Shown piece by piece: positions 6,466 through 13,465 of a stretch of 13,791 bases of DNA. A program made the translations under genes and the position numbers. This DNA comes from Deltaproteobacteria bacterium RIFOXYD12_FULL_50_9. GTDB lineage: Bacteria > Desulfobacterota > Desulfobulbia > Desulfobulbales > CALZHT01. Where the stretch lies: NCBI GenBank assembly GCA_001799225.1, contig MGTA01000050.1, forward strand, positions 1 through 13,791. The letters are read 5' to 3'. Under the pieces are notes generated by a model, which ran no database searches, was not told the DNA's origin, and worked only from the letters and a program-made list of their open reading frames with translations. Each line of letters starts with the position of its first letter. The stretch's first letter is position 1.

Positions 6466-7719
6466 CTATTGTCCGTCTCGCACAGGCCAGACGTAGCAGT
6501 TGTCTGTTTTATAGATACTTGACATATAACCATCATACATATCGACACTCCACGCCCCGGCAGTTACATCGATATAGGTAGAAGACGACCAGTAATAACT
6601 TTCAACTTCTCCTTCCACCACCCCTTTAACATCAGCAAAGGGATTTCCGGGACTCCACTGACCTGTACCGTTAGAGTCAGATAACGCCGGCCTTGAATAT
6701 TTTAAATTCATAAGGCTGGAGAGTTCTTTAGCATTAGGCAAACGCCAATCACCAGCGATCGAATTATCCGTTAAACCACACTGGCCATGCGCCAGGTTAT
6801 TAACACTGGTAAGCGCATCTGACCATGTTTTATTGGGCGTGTCCTCCATCAATTCAGTCACAGGATTATAAACATGATCATGGAAAAGATCACAATTAGC
6901 GGTTTTCAACCAAATAAGACCTGTGAGGTTATCTACCACCGTACCATCTCCTTTATCCGTAAAACGCGGGTCAGGAGAAGCTACGCCCTTTTGTAACGCA
7001 CCATCATCACCTGCACCATAAGAAAAAGTCTGGCCGGTTTTTGGCACTGGCGCCGGAATGGCAGGTATCGTGATACCGGTGATCCAAGATATATAAGCAC
7101 TGGGTGGAAGGCCACTCTTTGTGGCCCTGACCCTATAATAATAGGTAGTTCCAGGATGACGATCTGTAATGGCAATAGAAAAACTAAAAAGTCTGCCTAG
7201 GTAGACAGAGCGAAGACCAACTTTAAAATTAGCGGTAGTCGCCTCCTGAAGGGTATATCTAACACCTTCTGTAGGAGATGCACCCCATTCAACCAGATAA
7301 TTACCGGAAACGTCTATACCGGAAACGTCAATAGATACTGGCTGCTCACAAGGTAGTGGACCTATCAGACAACCATTGGCGGCTTTCAACCAATTACTGT
7401 AAATACCAGCTTTAGCGGCTCTTACCCGATAATAATAAGTCACACTGGAAGTACGACTAAAAATAGCTGCGCTTAAATCACCAACACCGGCAACAACAGT
7501 ACGCCGGCCCATTGTAAAATTAGCATTTATCGCCTCTTGCAGTTCATAGGTAACACCTGGACCCGGAGTGGCTGAAGCCCCCCAACTTACCGTAAAATCC
7601 CCATCTAAATCGTTGGCATCAACATAAATACCATCCGGTATCAAGACACCCGCTGACGCTTCCGCTGTCATGACCAGTAAAACCAACAAAGATAAAAAGA
7701 AAAGATTGATTTTTTTCAT
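6466..7719 (-). CDS. Secreted protein with two FnIII-like repeats and a DUF1566 (Lcl) domain
   Basis: A 417-residue exported protein. Residues 1-23 are a signal peptide: Lys-Lys start, a Leu-rich core, then AEASA with cleavage likely before Gly24. Two related beta-sandwich repeats of fibronectin-III type follow (about 31-110 and 129-212), sharing VSWGAS/VEWGAS, YELQEA/YTLQEA, a NF-x-x-G-x-R segment and TYYYRVRA. A Pro-rich linker (218-228) leads to a DUF1566/Lcl domain (about 251-414) with FTDKGDGTVVDNLTGLIW, GDWRLPNAKEL, YYWSSSTY and the closing YVWPVRDG. Lcl-type domains occur on surface or secreted proteins and some bind glycans, but no specific role can be claimed here. It is a single-gene unit with its own promoter and terminator, next to the capsule locus on the same strand. 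The ATG follows two tandem copies of TAGGAGGAAA. Confidence 0.85.
   Translation of the reverse strand: MKKINLFFLSLLVLLVMTAEASAGVLIPDGIYVDANDLDGDFTVSWGASATPGPGVTYELQEAINANFTMGRRTVVAGVGDLSAAIFSRTSSVTYYYRVRAAKAGIYSNWLKAANGCLIGPLPCEQPVSIDVSGIDVSGNYLVEWGASPTEGVRYTLQEATTANFKVGLRSVYLGRLFSFSIAITDRHPGTTYYYRVRATKSGLPPSAYISWITGITIPAIPAPVPKTGQTFSYGAGDDGALQKGVASPDPRFTDKGDGTVVDNLTGLIWLKTANCDLFHDHVYNPVTELMEDTPNKTWSDALTSVNNLAHGQCGLTDNSIAGDWRLPNAKELSSLMNLKYSRPALSDSNGTGQWSPGNPFADVKGVVEGEVESYYWSSSTYIDVTAGAWSVDMYDGYMSSIYKTDNCYVWPVRDGQ
7302..7329. repeat. Short tandem duplication within the DUF1566 gene (period 15 bp)
   Basis: The 13-mer TACCGGAAACGTC occurs at 7302-7314 and again at 7317-7329. It encodes a doubled IDVSG (residues 130-139) at the start of the second FnIII-like repeat. 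The copies are near identical, so the duplication is probably recent or slippage-prone; it stays in frame. Confidence 0.7.
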
Positions 7720-7720
7720 T

Positions 7721-7740
7721 TTTCCTCCTATTTCCTCCTA
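7721..7740 (-). promoter_or_regulatory. Doubled Shine-Dalgarno before the DUF1566 gene
   Basis: The decamer TTTCCTCCTA occurs twice in a row (7721-7730, 7731-7740). On the coding strand this gives two perfect AGGAGG sites, the nearer about four bases and the farther about fourteen bases before the ATG. The near copy is slightly too close and the far copy too distant, so loss or gain of one copy would change spacing and perhaps expression. Confidence 0.65.
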
Positions 7741-7785
7741 AACACATCTTTAATTCTAAGTACTTTACAATTTAGTGCTTAAAGT

Positions 7786-7815
7786 ATTTTAGCGCTTATT
7801 CGCAGTCGCTGTCAA
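7786..7815 (-). promoter_or_regulatory. Strong sigma-70-like promoter of the DUF1566 gene
   Basis: Read on the minus strand, a perfect -35 box TTGACA (7815-7810) is followed by an 18-bp spacer and a -10 box TAAAAT (7791-7786, five of six). Transcription would begin near 7779, with a leader of about 60 nt. Two copies of TAAA(A/G)TACTT, 24 bp apart (7791-7782, overlapping the -10, and 7767-7758, just inside the transcript), sit where a repressor would bind. Confidence 0.6.
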
Positions 7816-7907
7816 TATCAAATTGCCAATATAACAAAAAATTGACTGCAATGAATGTCTTAAATCAAAGAGTAATTATTTTAGATCGGTCCAGTGGATA
7901 GCACTGT

Positions 7908-9134
7908 CTATCTAACAGGGAAAACAGGCCAAACAAGACCAGCATTAGATTGCGCCACATCAAGCCTTCTGTAAAAACTTCCGTTTACCTGGGTTCGTTC
8001 AATCAGGTAACTACGAAAATGCTCAAACAGATCCTTTGTAATCTTATAATCTTGACTTGAAATCCAAAAATCATCCAATGCCCCTTGAAATGTCAGACCT
8101 TCGATGTCATACACTGCTGTTCCACATACCTTTGTAGGTTTTTTCCGCATCAAAGCTGAAAGTCCAACTGTGCTGTTCACCACTACAATGCCTCTGGCAT
8201 GTTGCAGCAGGGTTGGGAGATGCAGATCATGAATATATAACACCCGTTTTTCAACACCGTGTATTTTGACAAAATTCTGGATCATGACTGTATAATCAAG
8301 ATAGCCGCGATCCCTGGGATGATGTTTAATAACCAACAGCGTATCGCTGGGCGCAAACCTGGCAAAAGACGAAATCACATGACAAATGAAGGCTTCAACC
8401 GTTTCAAAGTCAGAATGAACATGAATCTGGGCATCGTTATATACCTGCAGGGGAACCAGATAAAACTGACCGGAAAATGTTGATTGCAGCTCAGCCTGAA
8501 TGCCTCTTTCCTTGAGAGCAAAATAGAACTTGCGCCAACAACTTCGCACCCATGGCCATGCTTCCCAAAGTGTGAGCGGACGATGATGCTTGTAATGGTG
8601 GAATAATGGCCGGAGCAGCACACTGGCTAAATAATAGAGAATGGACCAAAGCACGGCATACCAAAAAGTTTTACCCACATTTCTTGTCGGTGGAATATCT
8701 GCTGGCGGCATATTAACGTAAAAATCCGGTGTATTGGGGATCCGCGAATGGCCGTTAACTCCAAAACGTTCCAAAGTAATGTAATCTGGTCTGATATATC
8801 CCTCTTCAAAAACCCCAATCTCTAACCGGCGTTTAATCGCTATTGCATAAGCAACACGATGTATCGGGCGGCAATCCCCAAATAACAAAACCACATCAAT
8901 CTGACGAGAGACAAGTACCTGGTCAAAAAAAACCGGCCACTCTTCCATCCGCCCCCTGAAGGCAATGGAACCGGCAGGGGAAAACAGCCAGTCGCCGCCG
9001 TTAAAATCAATCTTTGTAACAATAGCGCCAACCCACTCTAAATCACGAGCCAGCCTTGAAAAAAATGGCCCGACCGGCCCCTGCAGTAACAGGATATGCC
9101 GCCCCCGAAAGGCTGAGAGACCACTTTTAATCAT
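7908..9134 (-). CDS. kpsS: Capsule lipid-linker beta-Kdo transferase KpsS
   Basis: A 408-residue KpsS/LipB family protein (E. coli KpsS is about 390). KpsS adds the first beta-Kdo from CMP-Kdo onto the phosphatidylglycerol-type lipid that anchors group 2 capsules, at the inner face of the cytoplasmic membrane. Family segments seen are FEEGYIRPDYITLE (109-122) followed by GVN, a hydrophobic stretch (157-177) leading to HHYKHHR (179-185), HSDF (240-243), IKHHPRDRGYLDY (269-281) and NSTVGLSAL (320-328). The ATG at 9134 has AGGA about nine bases upstream. It lies 157 bp after the second KpsC module, on the same strand, and ends the capsule run in this window. Older annotation calls the family capsule export protein; biochemistry in E. 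coli showed it to be a Kdo transferase. Confidence 0.9.
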   Translation of the reverse strand: MIKSGLSAFRGRHILLLQGPVGPFFSRLARDLEWVGAIVTKIDFNGGDWLFSPAGSIAFRGRMEEWPVFFDQVLVSRQIDVVLLFGDCRPIHRVAYAIAIKRRLEIGVFEEGYIRPDYITLERFGVNGHSRIPNTPDFYVNMPPADIPPTRNVGKTFWYAVLWSILYYLASVLLRPLFHHYKHHRPLTLWEAWPWVRSCWRKFYFALKERGIQAELQSTFSGQFYLVPLQVYNDAQIHVHSDFETVEAFICHVISSFARFAPSDTLLVIKHHPRDRGYLDYTVMIQNFVKIHGVEKRVLYIHDLHLPTLLQHARGIVVVNSTVGLSALMRKKPTKVCGTAVYDIEGLTFQGALDDFWISSQDYKITKDLFEHFRSYLIERTQVNGSFYRRLDVAQSNAGLVWPVFPVR

Positions 9135-9291
9135 TTTTGCATTTCCTCAAAACACTTACAATTGCGCTGCAGGCCCGACTAAACCCAATTTAAGGACAAA
9201 AAAATCTTCTTGCCTGAAACCATAATTCTATTCTTATAACTATAACAATTAAAGCGAATCTGAGCCATTTTATCTTGTAATCCGCTGATTA

Positions 9292-10371
9292 TTACTTCGC
9301 CCGCAGCTGCAATAAAAACCGCAGCACAAGGCGCCACATTGGCAGGCTGGCCTCTCCTGTTCTTTCCCGCCAGGCCAACAACTCGTCTAAAGCCCGTTCC
9401 GGAGTAGTGAAATAACCGGTAGTACGGCTCACATAGGTGGGATAAAGGATCAAAGCCCCAGCTACTAGTTCATTCAATGATAGACATCGGGTTCGGCGGG
9501 CCAGAGGAACCATGTCTGTTGTCAGTCCCCATCCGGCATAAAACGGCTGTCCATAACACGTTACTCGTTTATCCCGCAGCAGGGCTTCAAAACCAGTTAG
9601 CGAAGTTAGCACATGCACCTCATCCACCTGCGGCAGAAGTTCGCCCATACCTATCCCCATCACCAGTTCATCACACCAGTCCATGGCATTATCATCTTCC
9701 GGCCTCTTTGCACGAAGCCCTATCTGCACATCAGGATGTGGTTTGTATACTAGATAGGCCTCCGGATTGGCCTCACGAACCGCTTGCAGCAACTCCATGT
9801 TGCGTCGTAAAACCGGCGCACCATAGGCAATGGAGGCATCCGTTTCCACCTGTCCGGGAACCAGGACAACGGTTCTGCCTCTCTTAACATGCGGAAATCC
9901 CTCTTGCCCTCCTCTCTCTTCCTGCATGAGAGGAGCCGAAAAGGGAAATGGCCGTTGCCACCCTTTTGCTTCACCAACGTTAATATTATACTTCGTCAGT
10001 CTCGAGGCAACGATACGATCACGCAATCGCGCCGCTCTCAGGCACAATTCTGTATCAAACTCAGCTGTCTGCAGAAGGTATTCCAAATCCGATGCCATTG
10101 TAGCATCATAATAGATCCCCCGACCGTCTATCACCCAGGAGATCGGACGCACCAAGTCAGCCCCCAAACCAACCGAGCGCAAGAAACCATCTTCTAAACG
10201 TAATACCCTTTTCCCTTTTCGACCCTGCAAAATATGCCCCATTTCAGGTCTGTTAAAAAGCGCCAAGTCTAACAGAACAACAATATAATGTACGTCCCAT
10301 TCTCCGTTGTATACAGAATAGGCAGAGGGACCTGATCTCTTTTGATGGAGTTTGCTATGCCGGATCAGCAC
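9292..10371 (-). CDS. kpsC: KpsC C-terminal module: stand-alone beta-Kdo transferase
   Basis: A 359-residue protein matching only the second half of E. coli KpsC (about 675 residues), in which two retaining beta-Kdo transferase modules alternate to extend the poly-Kdo linker. Module motifs are LEDGFLRSVGLG (59-70), GIYYDA (85-90), TKYN (126-129), VPGQVETDASI (171-181), YKPHPDV (209-215), TSLTGFEALL (256-265) and YGQPFYAGWGLT (273-284). VPGQVE is what I recall of the E. coli C-module, whereas the N-module has VVDQT. The start is GTG at 10371, inside the end of kdsB (17-bp overlap), without a clear Shine-Dalgarno; a TAA in frame just upstream rules out a longer product. About 50 residues precede the first motif, so the amino-terminal strands of the module appear complete. 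Call firm; exact linkage made is unknown. Confidence 0.87.
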   Translation of the reverse strand: MLIRHSKLHQKRSGPSAYSVYNGEWDVHYIVVLLDLALFNRPEMGHILQGRKGKRVLRLEDGFLRSVGLGADLVRPISWVIDGRGIYYDATMASDLEYLLQTAEFDTELCLRAARLRDRIVASRLTKYNINVGEAKGWQRPFPFSAPLMQEERGGQEGFPHVKRGRTVVLVPGQVETDASIAYGAPVLRRNMELLQAVREANPEAYLVYKPHPDVQIGLRAKRPEDDNAMDWCDELVMGIGMGELLPQVDEVHVLTSLTGFEALLRDKRVTCYGQPFYAGWGLTTDMVPLARRTRCLSLNELVAGALILYPTYVSRTTGYFTTPERALDELLAWRERTGEASLPMWRLVLRFLLQLRAK

Positions 10372-11086
10372 CGGCGATTATTGCACACACCTGCGCCAGA
10401 CTCGCAGGGTTATCAACCCCGGGACCGGTTGGCGCCACCTCAAACACATGCACTCGAATTCCTGCCTCCAGAAGCCTTAACTGCTCAAGCATCTCCGCCT
10501 GCTCCAACATGGACCTCGGCATGCTGCCAAATTTTACCAAAGCCTCAGGACGGAACGCATACACCCCTATATGTTTCCTGAACTTAGCGGCAGCGATATC
10601 TCTGGCATAAGGGATAGGCGATCGACTGAAATACAACGCCTCGCCACTGGCCGCCAATACCACTTTGACACAATGAGGTTTCTGAGCTTCAGCAAGTGAA
10701 ATGTAATGGCACAAGGTTCCTACTTGAATGAGGGGATTCTGTTGCATGCCTGCTACTAAGCACTCGATATCTTCAGGTCGAACAAGTGGTTCGTCACACT
10801 GCAGGTTGATATATAAATCTGCTGAAACTTTACCCATAACTTCTACCAGGCGATCTGAGCCTGTTGGATGATTCTCTGAAGTCATCTCAACTTTACCACC
10901 AAAACCAGTCACGACCCCAGCAATCAATGCGTGGTCGGTGGCCACTACTACCTCCGCGATTCCCTTAACAAGAGAGGCCCGTTCATAGACAAGTCGAATC
11001 ATCGGTTTGCCCAAAATATCAACCAACGGCTTACCAGGCAGTCGGCTAGAACCATAACGGGCAGGAATAATAATAATTGTTCGCAT
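10355..11086 (-). CDS. kdsB: 3-deoxy-manno-octulosonate cytidylyltransferase (CMP-Kdo synthetase)
   Basis: A 243-residue KdsB/KpsU enzyme (E. coli KdsB about 248). It activates Kdo with CTP to CMP-Kdo, the donor for LPS and capsule linker. Motifs are IPARYGSSRLPGKPL (7-21), HPTGSDR (73-79), NLQCDEPLV (94-102), KHIGVYAFR (171-179), EQLRLLEAG (201-209) and GVDNPASL (223-230). The ATG at 11086 is chosen over an upstream TTG because AAAGGA lies about nine bases before it and the protein then begins at the usual MRTIIIIPAR. One oddity is Cys97, where the family almost always has Gly in the NVQGDEP motif next to the metal-binding Asp. It sits between the two halves of KpsC, overlapping the second by 17 bp, so it is probably a capsule-dedicated copy (KpsU-like). 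Confidence 0.92.
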   Translation of the reverse strand: MRTIIIIPARYGSSRLPGKPLVDILGKPMIRLVYERASLVKGIAEVVVATDHALIAGVVTGFGGKVEMTSENHPTGSDRLVEVMGKVSADLYINLQCDEPLVRPEDIECLVAGMQQNPLIQVGTLCHYISLAEAQKPHCVKVVLAASGEALYFSRSPIPYARDIAAAKFRKHIGVYAFRPEALVKFGSMPRSMLEQAEMLEQLRLLEAGIRVHVFEVAPTGPGVDNPASLAQVCAIIAGADPA

Positions 11087-11208
11087 AGATAAACATCCTT
11101 TAAGTATGACGTTTCTCAAGTCCAGGCTAGATGCTCAAAATGTTTAAGCAAATTCAACATGTAAATATATATTAAATCATCATAATGAATCCTACACCTA
11201 TATACAGG

Positions 11209-12414
11209 TCAACCTATATCCCTTCTCCCCCACACTACCAAAGTTGCACGATCTGGTATCTGCTCTAAACGTCGGACAAAACACACCTTGCAGCCCTGAA
11301 AGAAACTCCGGACTATCGACCTCTTCCAGATTGAGAAGCCTAGTGCATAAATAGTCTCAGGGAAACGCTGCCGCATCCTTCGCTGCAGGCCAATCCATTC
11401 GATTAGCCTTTCCGGTTCACAACGCTGGGTAGTTTCCGGGTCGATATAACAAGGATAATCCACCAAAGCCGCATGTACCAGATTTTCCAAGGGCACAGAC
11501 TTACGTCTTTCGGGCGAGGGCATTTGATCTTCGGTTAGGCCCCATCCTGCATAAAAAGGCATGCCGAAAGTGCGTACCGGCTTTCCCCAAAGCAAGCCCT
11601 CAAATCCCATCTGCGATGTTACGACATACACTGCCTCAGCATGTTCAATTAGCGAAACCGGGTGGACATCCTCTCCCAAAACACGCACCTGCGGATTTTT
11701 TGCCAATGCCACCAGATCAAAATGCCCTTTTTTTCGCCCGGCCATTACCTCTGGATGCACCTTCAGCAGCACCATCTTCTCCGGATTTTCTGACAGGGCC
11801 TTTTTCAACATCTCCTGAAAACTTTTTGCATCTGCCATCCCATAGCGAATCGAGGCATCACCGAGGGTCTGGTCAACGACCAGGACATATCGACCCTGAA
11901 CAATTTCTTTTAAAAAGGATGCCGAGTAAGGTCCAAAGTCACGCGCATGATTATACTTTGATACCCGCGCCGCCCGCCAAGCCCCAATCAACATCTGCGC
12001 ACGATTACGTTGCTTTTCAGTAAACTCTCTGCCGATCATCTTTTCCAGGCGAGATGGATAAGCAGCATCATAATAGATACCAAGGTCATCAACTATAACA
12101 GAAAAAGGCGGAGATTGACTGGCAAGCCATACTGATCGCAAAAAGCCATCTTCAATGGTCAGGCAGGGTATATTGCGCGTACGCGATTCAGACAACGCTT
12201 TGAAATAACTAGTTTTTCTGCCCCATCCAGCCACATATGCAAGCGGCTTGTTAACAAAAGGCAAATAGGTCAACGGTTTTCCCAAAAGAGTTTCTAGATT
12301 GGCAAGACGATGCACCCACCAGCAAAGTCCCAGACCCCCTGATGAATTATCTGATAAAATACGGCTATCGGCCGGACCGCTATGCAATTTAATACCGTCA
12401 GCTCCGTCAACCAC
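11209..12414 (-). CDS. kpsC: KpsC N-terminal module: stand-alone beta-Kdo transferase
   Basis: A 401-residue protein corresponding to the first half of KpsC. Motifs are IEDGFLRS (87-94), GIYYDA (112-117), SKYN (152-155), VLVVDQTLGDASIRYG (177-192), LKVHPEV (217-223), TSQMGFEGLL (266-275) and FGMPFYAGWGLT (283-294). VVDQT marks it as the N-module. The last residues, TLVVWGRRDIG, match the point where the second module begins in fused KpsC (VVWG), after which a TGA follows. It therefore ends at the module boundary rather than at random. The GTG start at 12414 has AGG eight bases upstream, and an in-frame TAG lies a few codons before it. It lies about 120 bp before kdsB and 97 bp after cysC. In E. 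coli the two modules make different (2-4 and 2-7) beta-Kdo linkages; which this one makes is not readable. Confidence 0.87.
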   Translation of the reverse strand: MVDGADGIKLHSGPADSRILSDNSSGGLGLCWWVHRLANLETLLGKPLTYLPFVNKPLAYVAGWGRKTSYFKALSESRTRNIPCLTIEDGFLRSVWLASQSPPFSVIVDDLGIYYDAAYPSRLEKMIGREFTEKQRNRAQMLIGAWRAARVSKYNHARDFGPYSASFLKEIVQGRYVLVVDQTLGDASIRYGMADAKSFQEMLKKALSENPEKMVLLKVHPEVMAGRKKGHFDLVALAKNPQVRVLGEDVHPVSLIEHAEAVYVVTSQMGFEGLLWGKPVRTFGMPFYAGWGLTEDQMPSPERRKSVPLENLVHAALVDYPCYIDPETTQRCEPERLIEWIGLQRRMRQRFPETIYALGFSIWKRSIVRSFFQGCKVCFVRRLEQIPDRATLVVWGRRDIG

Positions 12415-12511
12415 TCTAGTTACCTATCTTTTTTCAACACACTGTTGATCTTCATCTTACCAAGATTGACTGATAATCTAATTCAGCTAAGATATTAAAA
12501 GACCTCATCCA

Positions 12512-13132
12512 TTAAACATCAGGGGAGATTACTCCCCTCTCTCTCAGTAAAGCCAAGACCTCATCTATCGACTCATCCAAGGTCAATGCATCCGTTTCCA
12601 CCACAAGCTCAGCATCTTCAGGCTCTTGATAAGGGGATGAGATACCGGTAAAAATTTTAATATCTCCTTGTCTCGCACGTTTGTAAAGTCCCTTCACATC
12701 CCGTTTTTCGCACACCTCAAGCGGACAACGGCAGTAGATCTCCATGAACTCACCATGCGGCACCAGCGAACGTACACGCGCACGGTCAGCCCGAAACGGA
12801 GAGATAAAAGCTGTCAATGCAATAACACCAGCCTCCAGAAACAGTTTTGCCATCTCTCCGACGCGGCGAATATTTTCCACCCTGTCTTCATTTGAAAAAC
12901 CAAGATCCGCACAAAGTCCATGGCGGACATTATCCCCATCAAAAACAAATGTACGACACCCCTTTTTATACAATCTCTCCTCGACGGCATGCGCCAAAGT
13001 AGACTTGCCGGAACCGGAAAGACCGGTAAACCACAAAATCACGCTGCGATGGTTATTTAAAGCCTCACGACGCCCCCGTGTTACCGTGGCGTGATGCCAC
13101 ACGACATTACTTGATTTATTTTCTTCTCCCAT
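12512..13132 (-). CDS. cysC: Adenylylsulfate (APS) kinase
   Basis: A 206-residue APS kinase. It phosphorylates adenosine 5'-phosphosulfate at the 3' position to give PAPS, the sulfate donor for sulfotransferases and for some assimilatory reductases. It shows the P-loop GLSGSGKS (37-44), FDGDNVRHGL (64-73), the phospho-acceptor serine in FISPFRADR (S111), RDVKGLYKRARQG (144-156) and GISSPYQEPEDAELVVET (163-180). Length and motifs are complete and it is not fused to an ATP sulfurylase. The ATG at 13132 has GGAG upstream. It leads the capsule run, 97 bp before the KpsC N-module, and no cysH, cysD, cysN or sulfotransferase lies in the window. The setting suggests PAPS for sulfating the capsule; general sulfur assimilation is the alternative. 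Confidence 0.93.
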   Translation of the reverse strand: MGEENKSSNVVWHHATVTRGRREALNNHRSVILWFTGLSGSGKSTLAHAVEERLYKKGCRTFVFDGDNVRHGLCADLGFSNEDRVENIRRVGEMAKLFLEAGVIALTAFISPFRADRARVRSLVPHGEFMEIYCRCPLEVCEKRDVKGLYKRARQGDIKIFTGISSPYQEPEDAELVVETDALTLDESIDEVLALLRERGVISPDV

Positions 13133-13339
13133 TATCTCTCCAATTCACTTGGCACACAAATTTCATAAAAATACATTTCCCGTTTACCAGGTTTGAATTT
13201 GCCTTACACTCTTCCTAATGTCTGAAAAATGATACCAAAACTGAAATTTTTATGCACTATAAGGTTTTAAAGTTAATCGATAAAATCGCTTTGCCGGTCT
13301 TTGCAGAGGCTATTTATTCGTGTAGTCAATGAGGTTTTT

Positions 13340-13367
13340 CCGATAACTACAAACCGATAACCACAAC
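13340..13367. repeat. 14-bp tandem direct repeat, two copies
   Basis: CCGATAACTACAAA (13340-13353) is followed directly by CCGATAACCACAAC (13354-13367), twelve of fourteen bases identical. Direct repeats of this size between genes often bind a regulator, but nothing identifies one here. Confidence 0.6.
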
Positions 13368-13423
13368 AAACAAGGATTGACCAACTTTTTTTATCAGGAA
13401 TAATTCAGGAGATGGAATGGCGC

Positions 13424-13445
13424 CCGGTTTTATTGATAAAACCGG
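13424..13445. repeat. Perfect 10-bp inverted repeat (hairpin)
   Basis: CCGGTTTTAT (13424-13433) and ATAAAACCGG (13436-13445) are exact reverse complements separated by two bases. It lies about 20 bp beyond the glycosyltransferase stop on the minus strand. It may act as an mRNA 3' end, but no U-run follows the stem on either strand, so a protein-binding palindrome is equally possible. Confidence 0.6.
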
Positions 13446-13465
13446 CCCAACCATTTAGAAAAACT

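Larger units (their letters stand above)
13133..13465. other. 333-bp intergenic region before cysC
   Basis: AT-rich stretch between the glycosyltransferase stop and the cysC start. It holds a 14-bp tandem repeat (13340-13367) and a long perfect inverted repeat (13424-13445), described separately. A weak minus-strand promoter for cysC could use TATAGT near 13254-13259, but no good -35 box goes with it. No ops/JUMPstart element typical of enteric capsule operons was seen, and no convincing open reading frame. Confidence 0.5.

Noticed and set aside
6466..6700. Variable region of a diversity-generating retroelement in the DUF1566 C-terminus
   Set aside because: Some retroelement targets carry DUF1566-like folds, but no reverse transcriptase, accessory gene or template repeat lies in the window.
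7893..7915. Terminator after kpsS (GATAG and CTATC arms)
   Set aside because: Only a 5-bp stem, overlapping the stop codon, with no U-run directly after it on the minus strand.
9176..9270. Short minus-strand ORF (about 29 codons) in the gap between the KpsC C-module and kpsS
   Set aside because: No clear Shine-Dalgarno, composition like random AT-rich DNA and no recognised homologue.
9278..9291. Hairpin TAATC/GATTA after the KpsC C-module stop
   Set aside because: Short AT-rich stem without a U-tract; not convincing as a terminator.
11201..11216. AGGT/ACCT inverted repeat at the end of the KpsC N-module as terminator or recombination site
   Set aside because: Core stem only 4 bp with imperfect flanks; no sign that it is an attachment site.
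13150..13165. Sigma-54-like promoter on the + strand (TGGCAC, five bases, TTTCA)
   Set aside because: The -24 half is perfect but the essential GC of the -12 half is TC, and no plus-strand gene follows.
13417..13458. 13-codon plus-strand ORF with AGGAG five bases before its ATG, spanning the palindrome
   Set aside because: Too short to judge; the nearby plus-strand promoter would start transcription at about the ribosome site and so not include it; no recognisable product.
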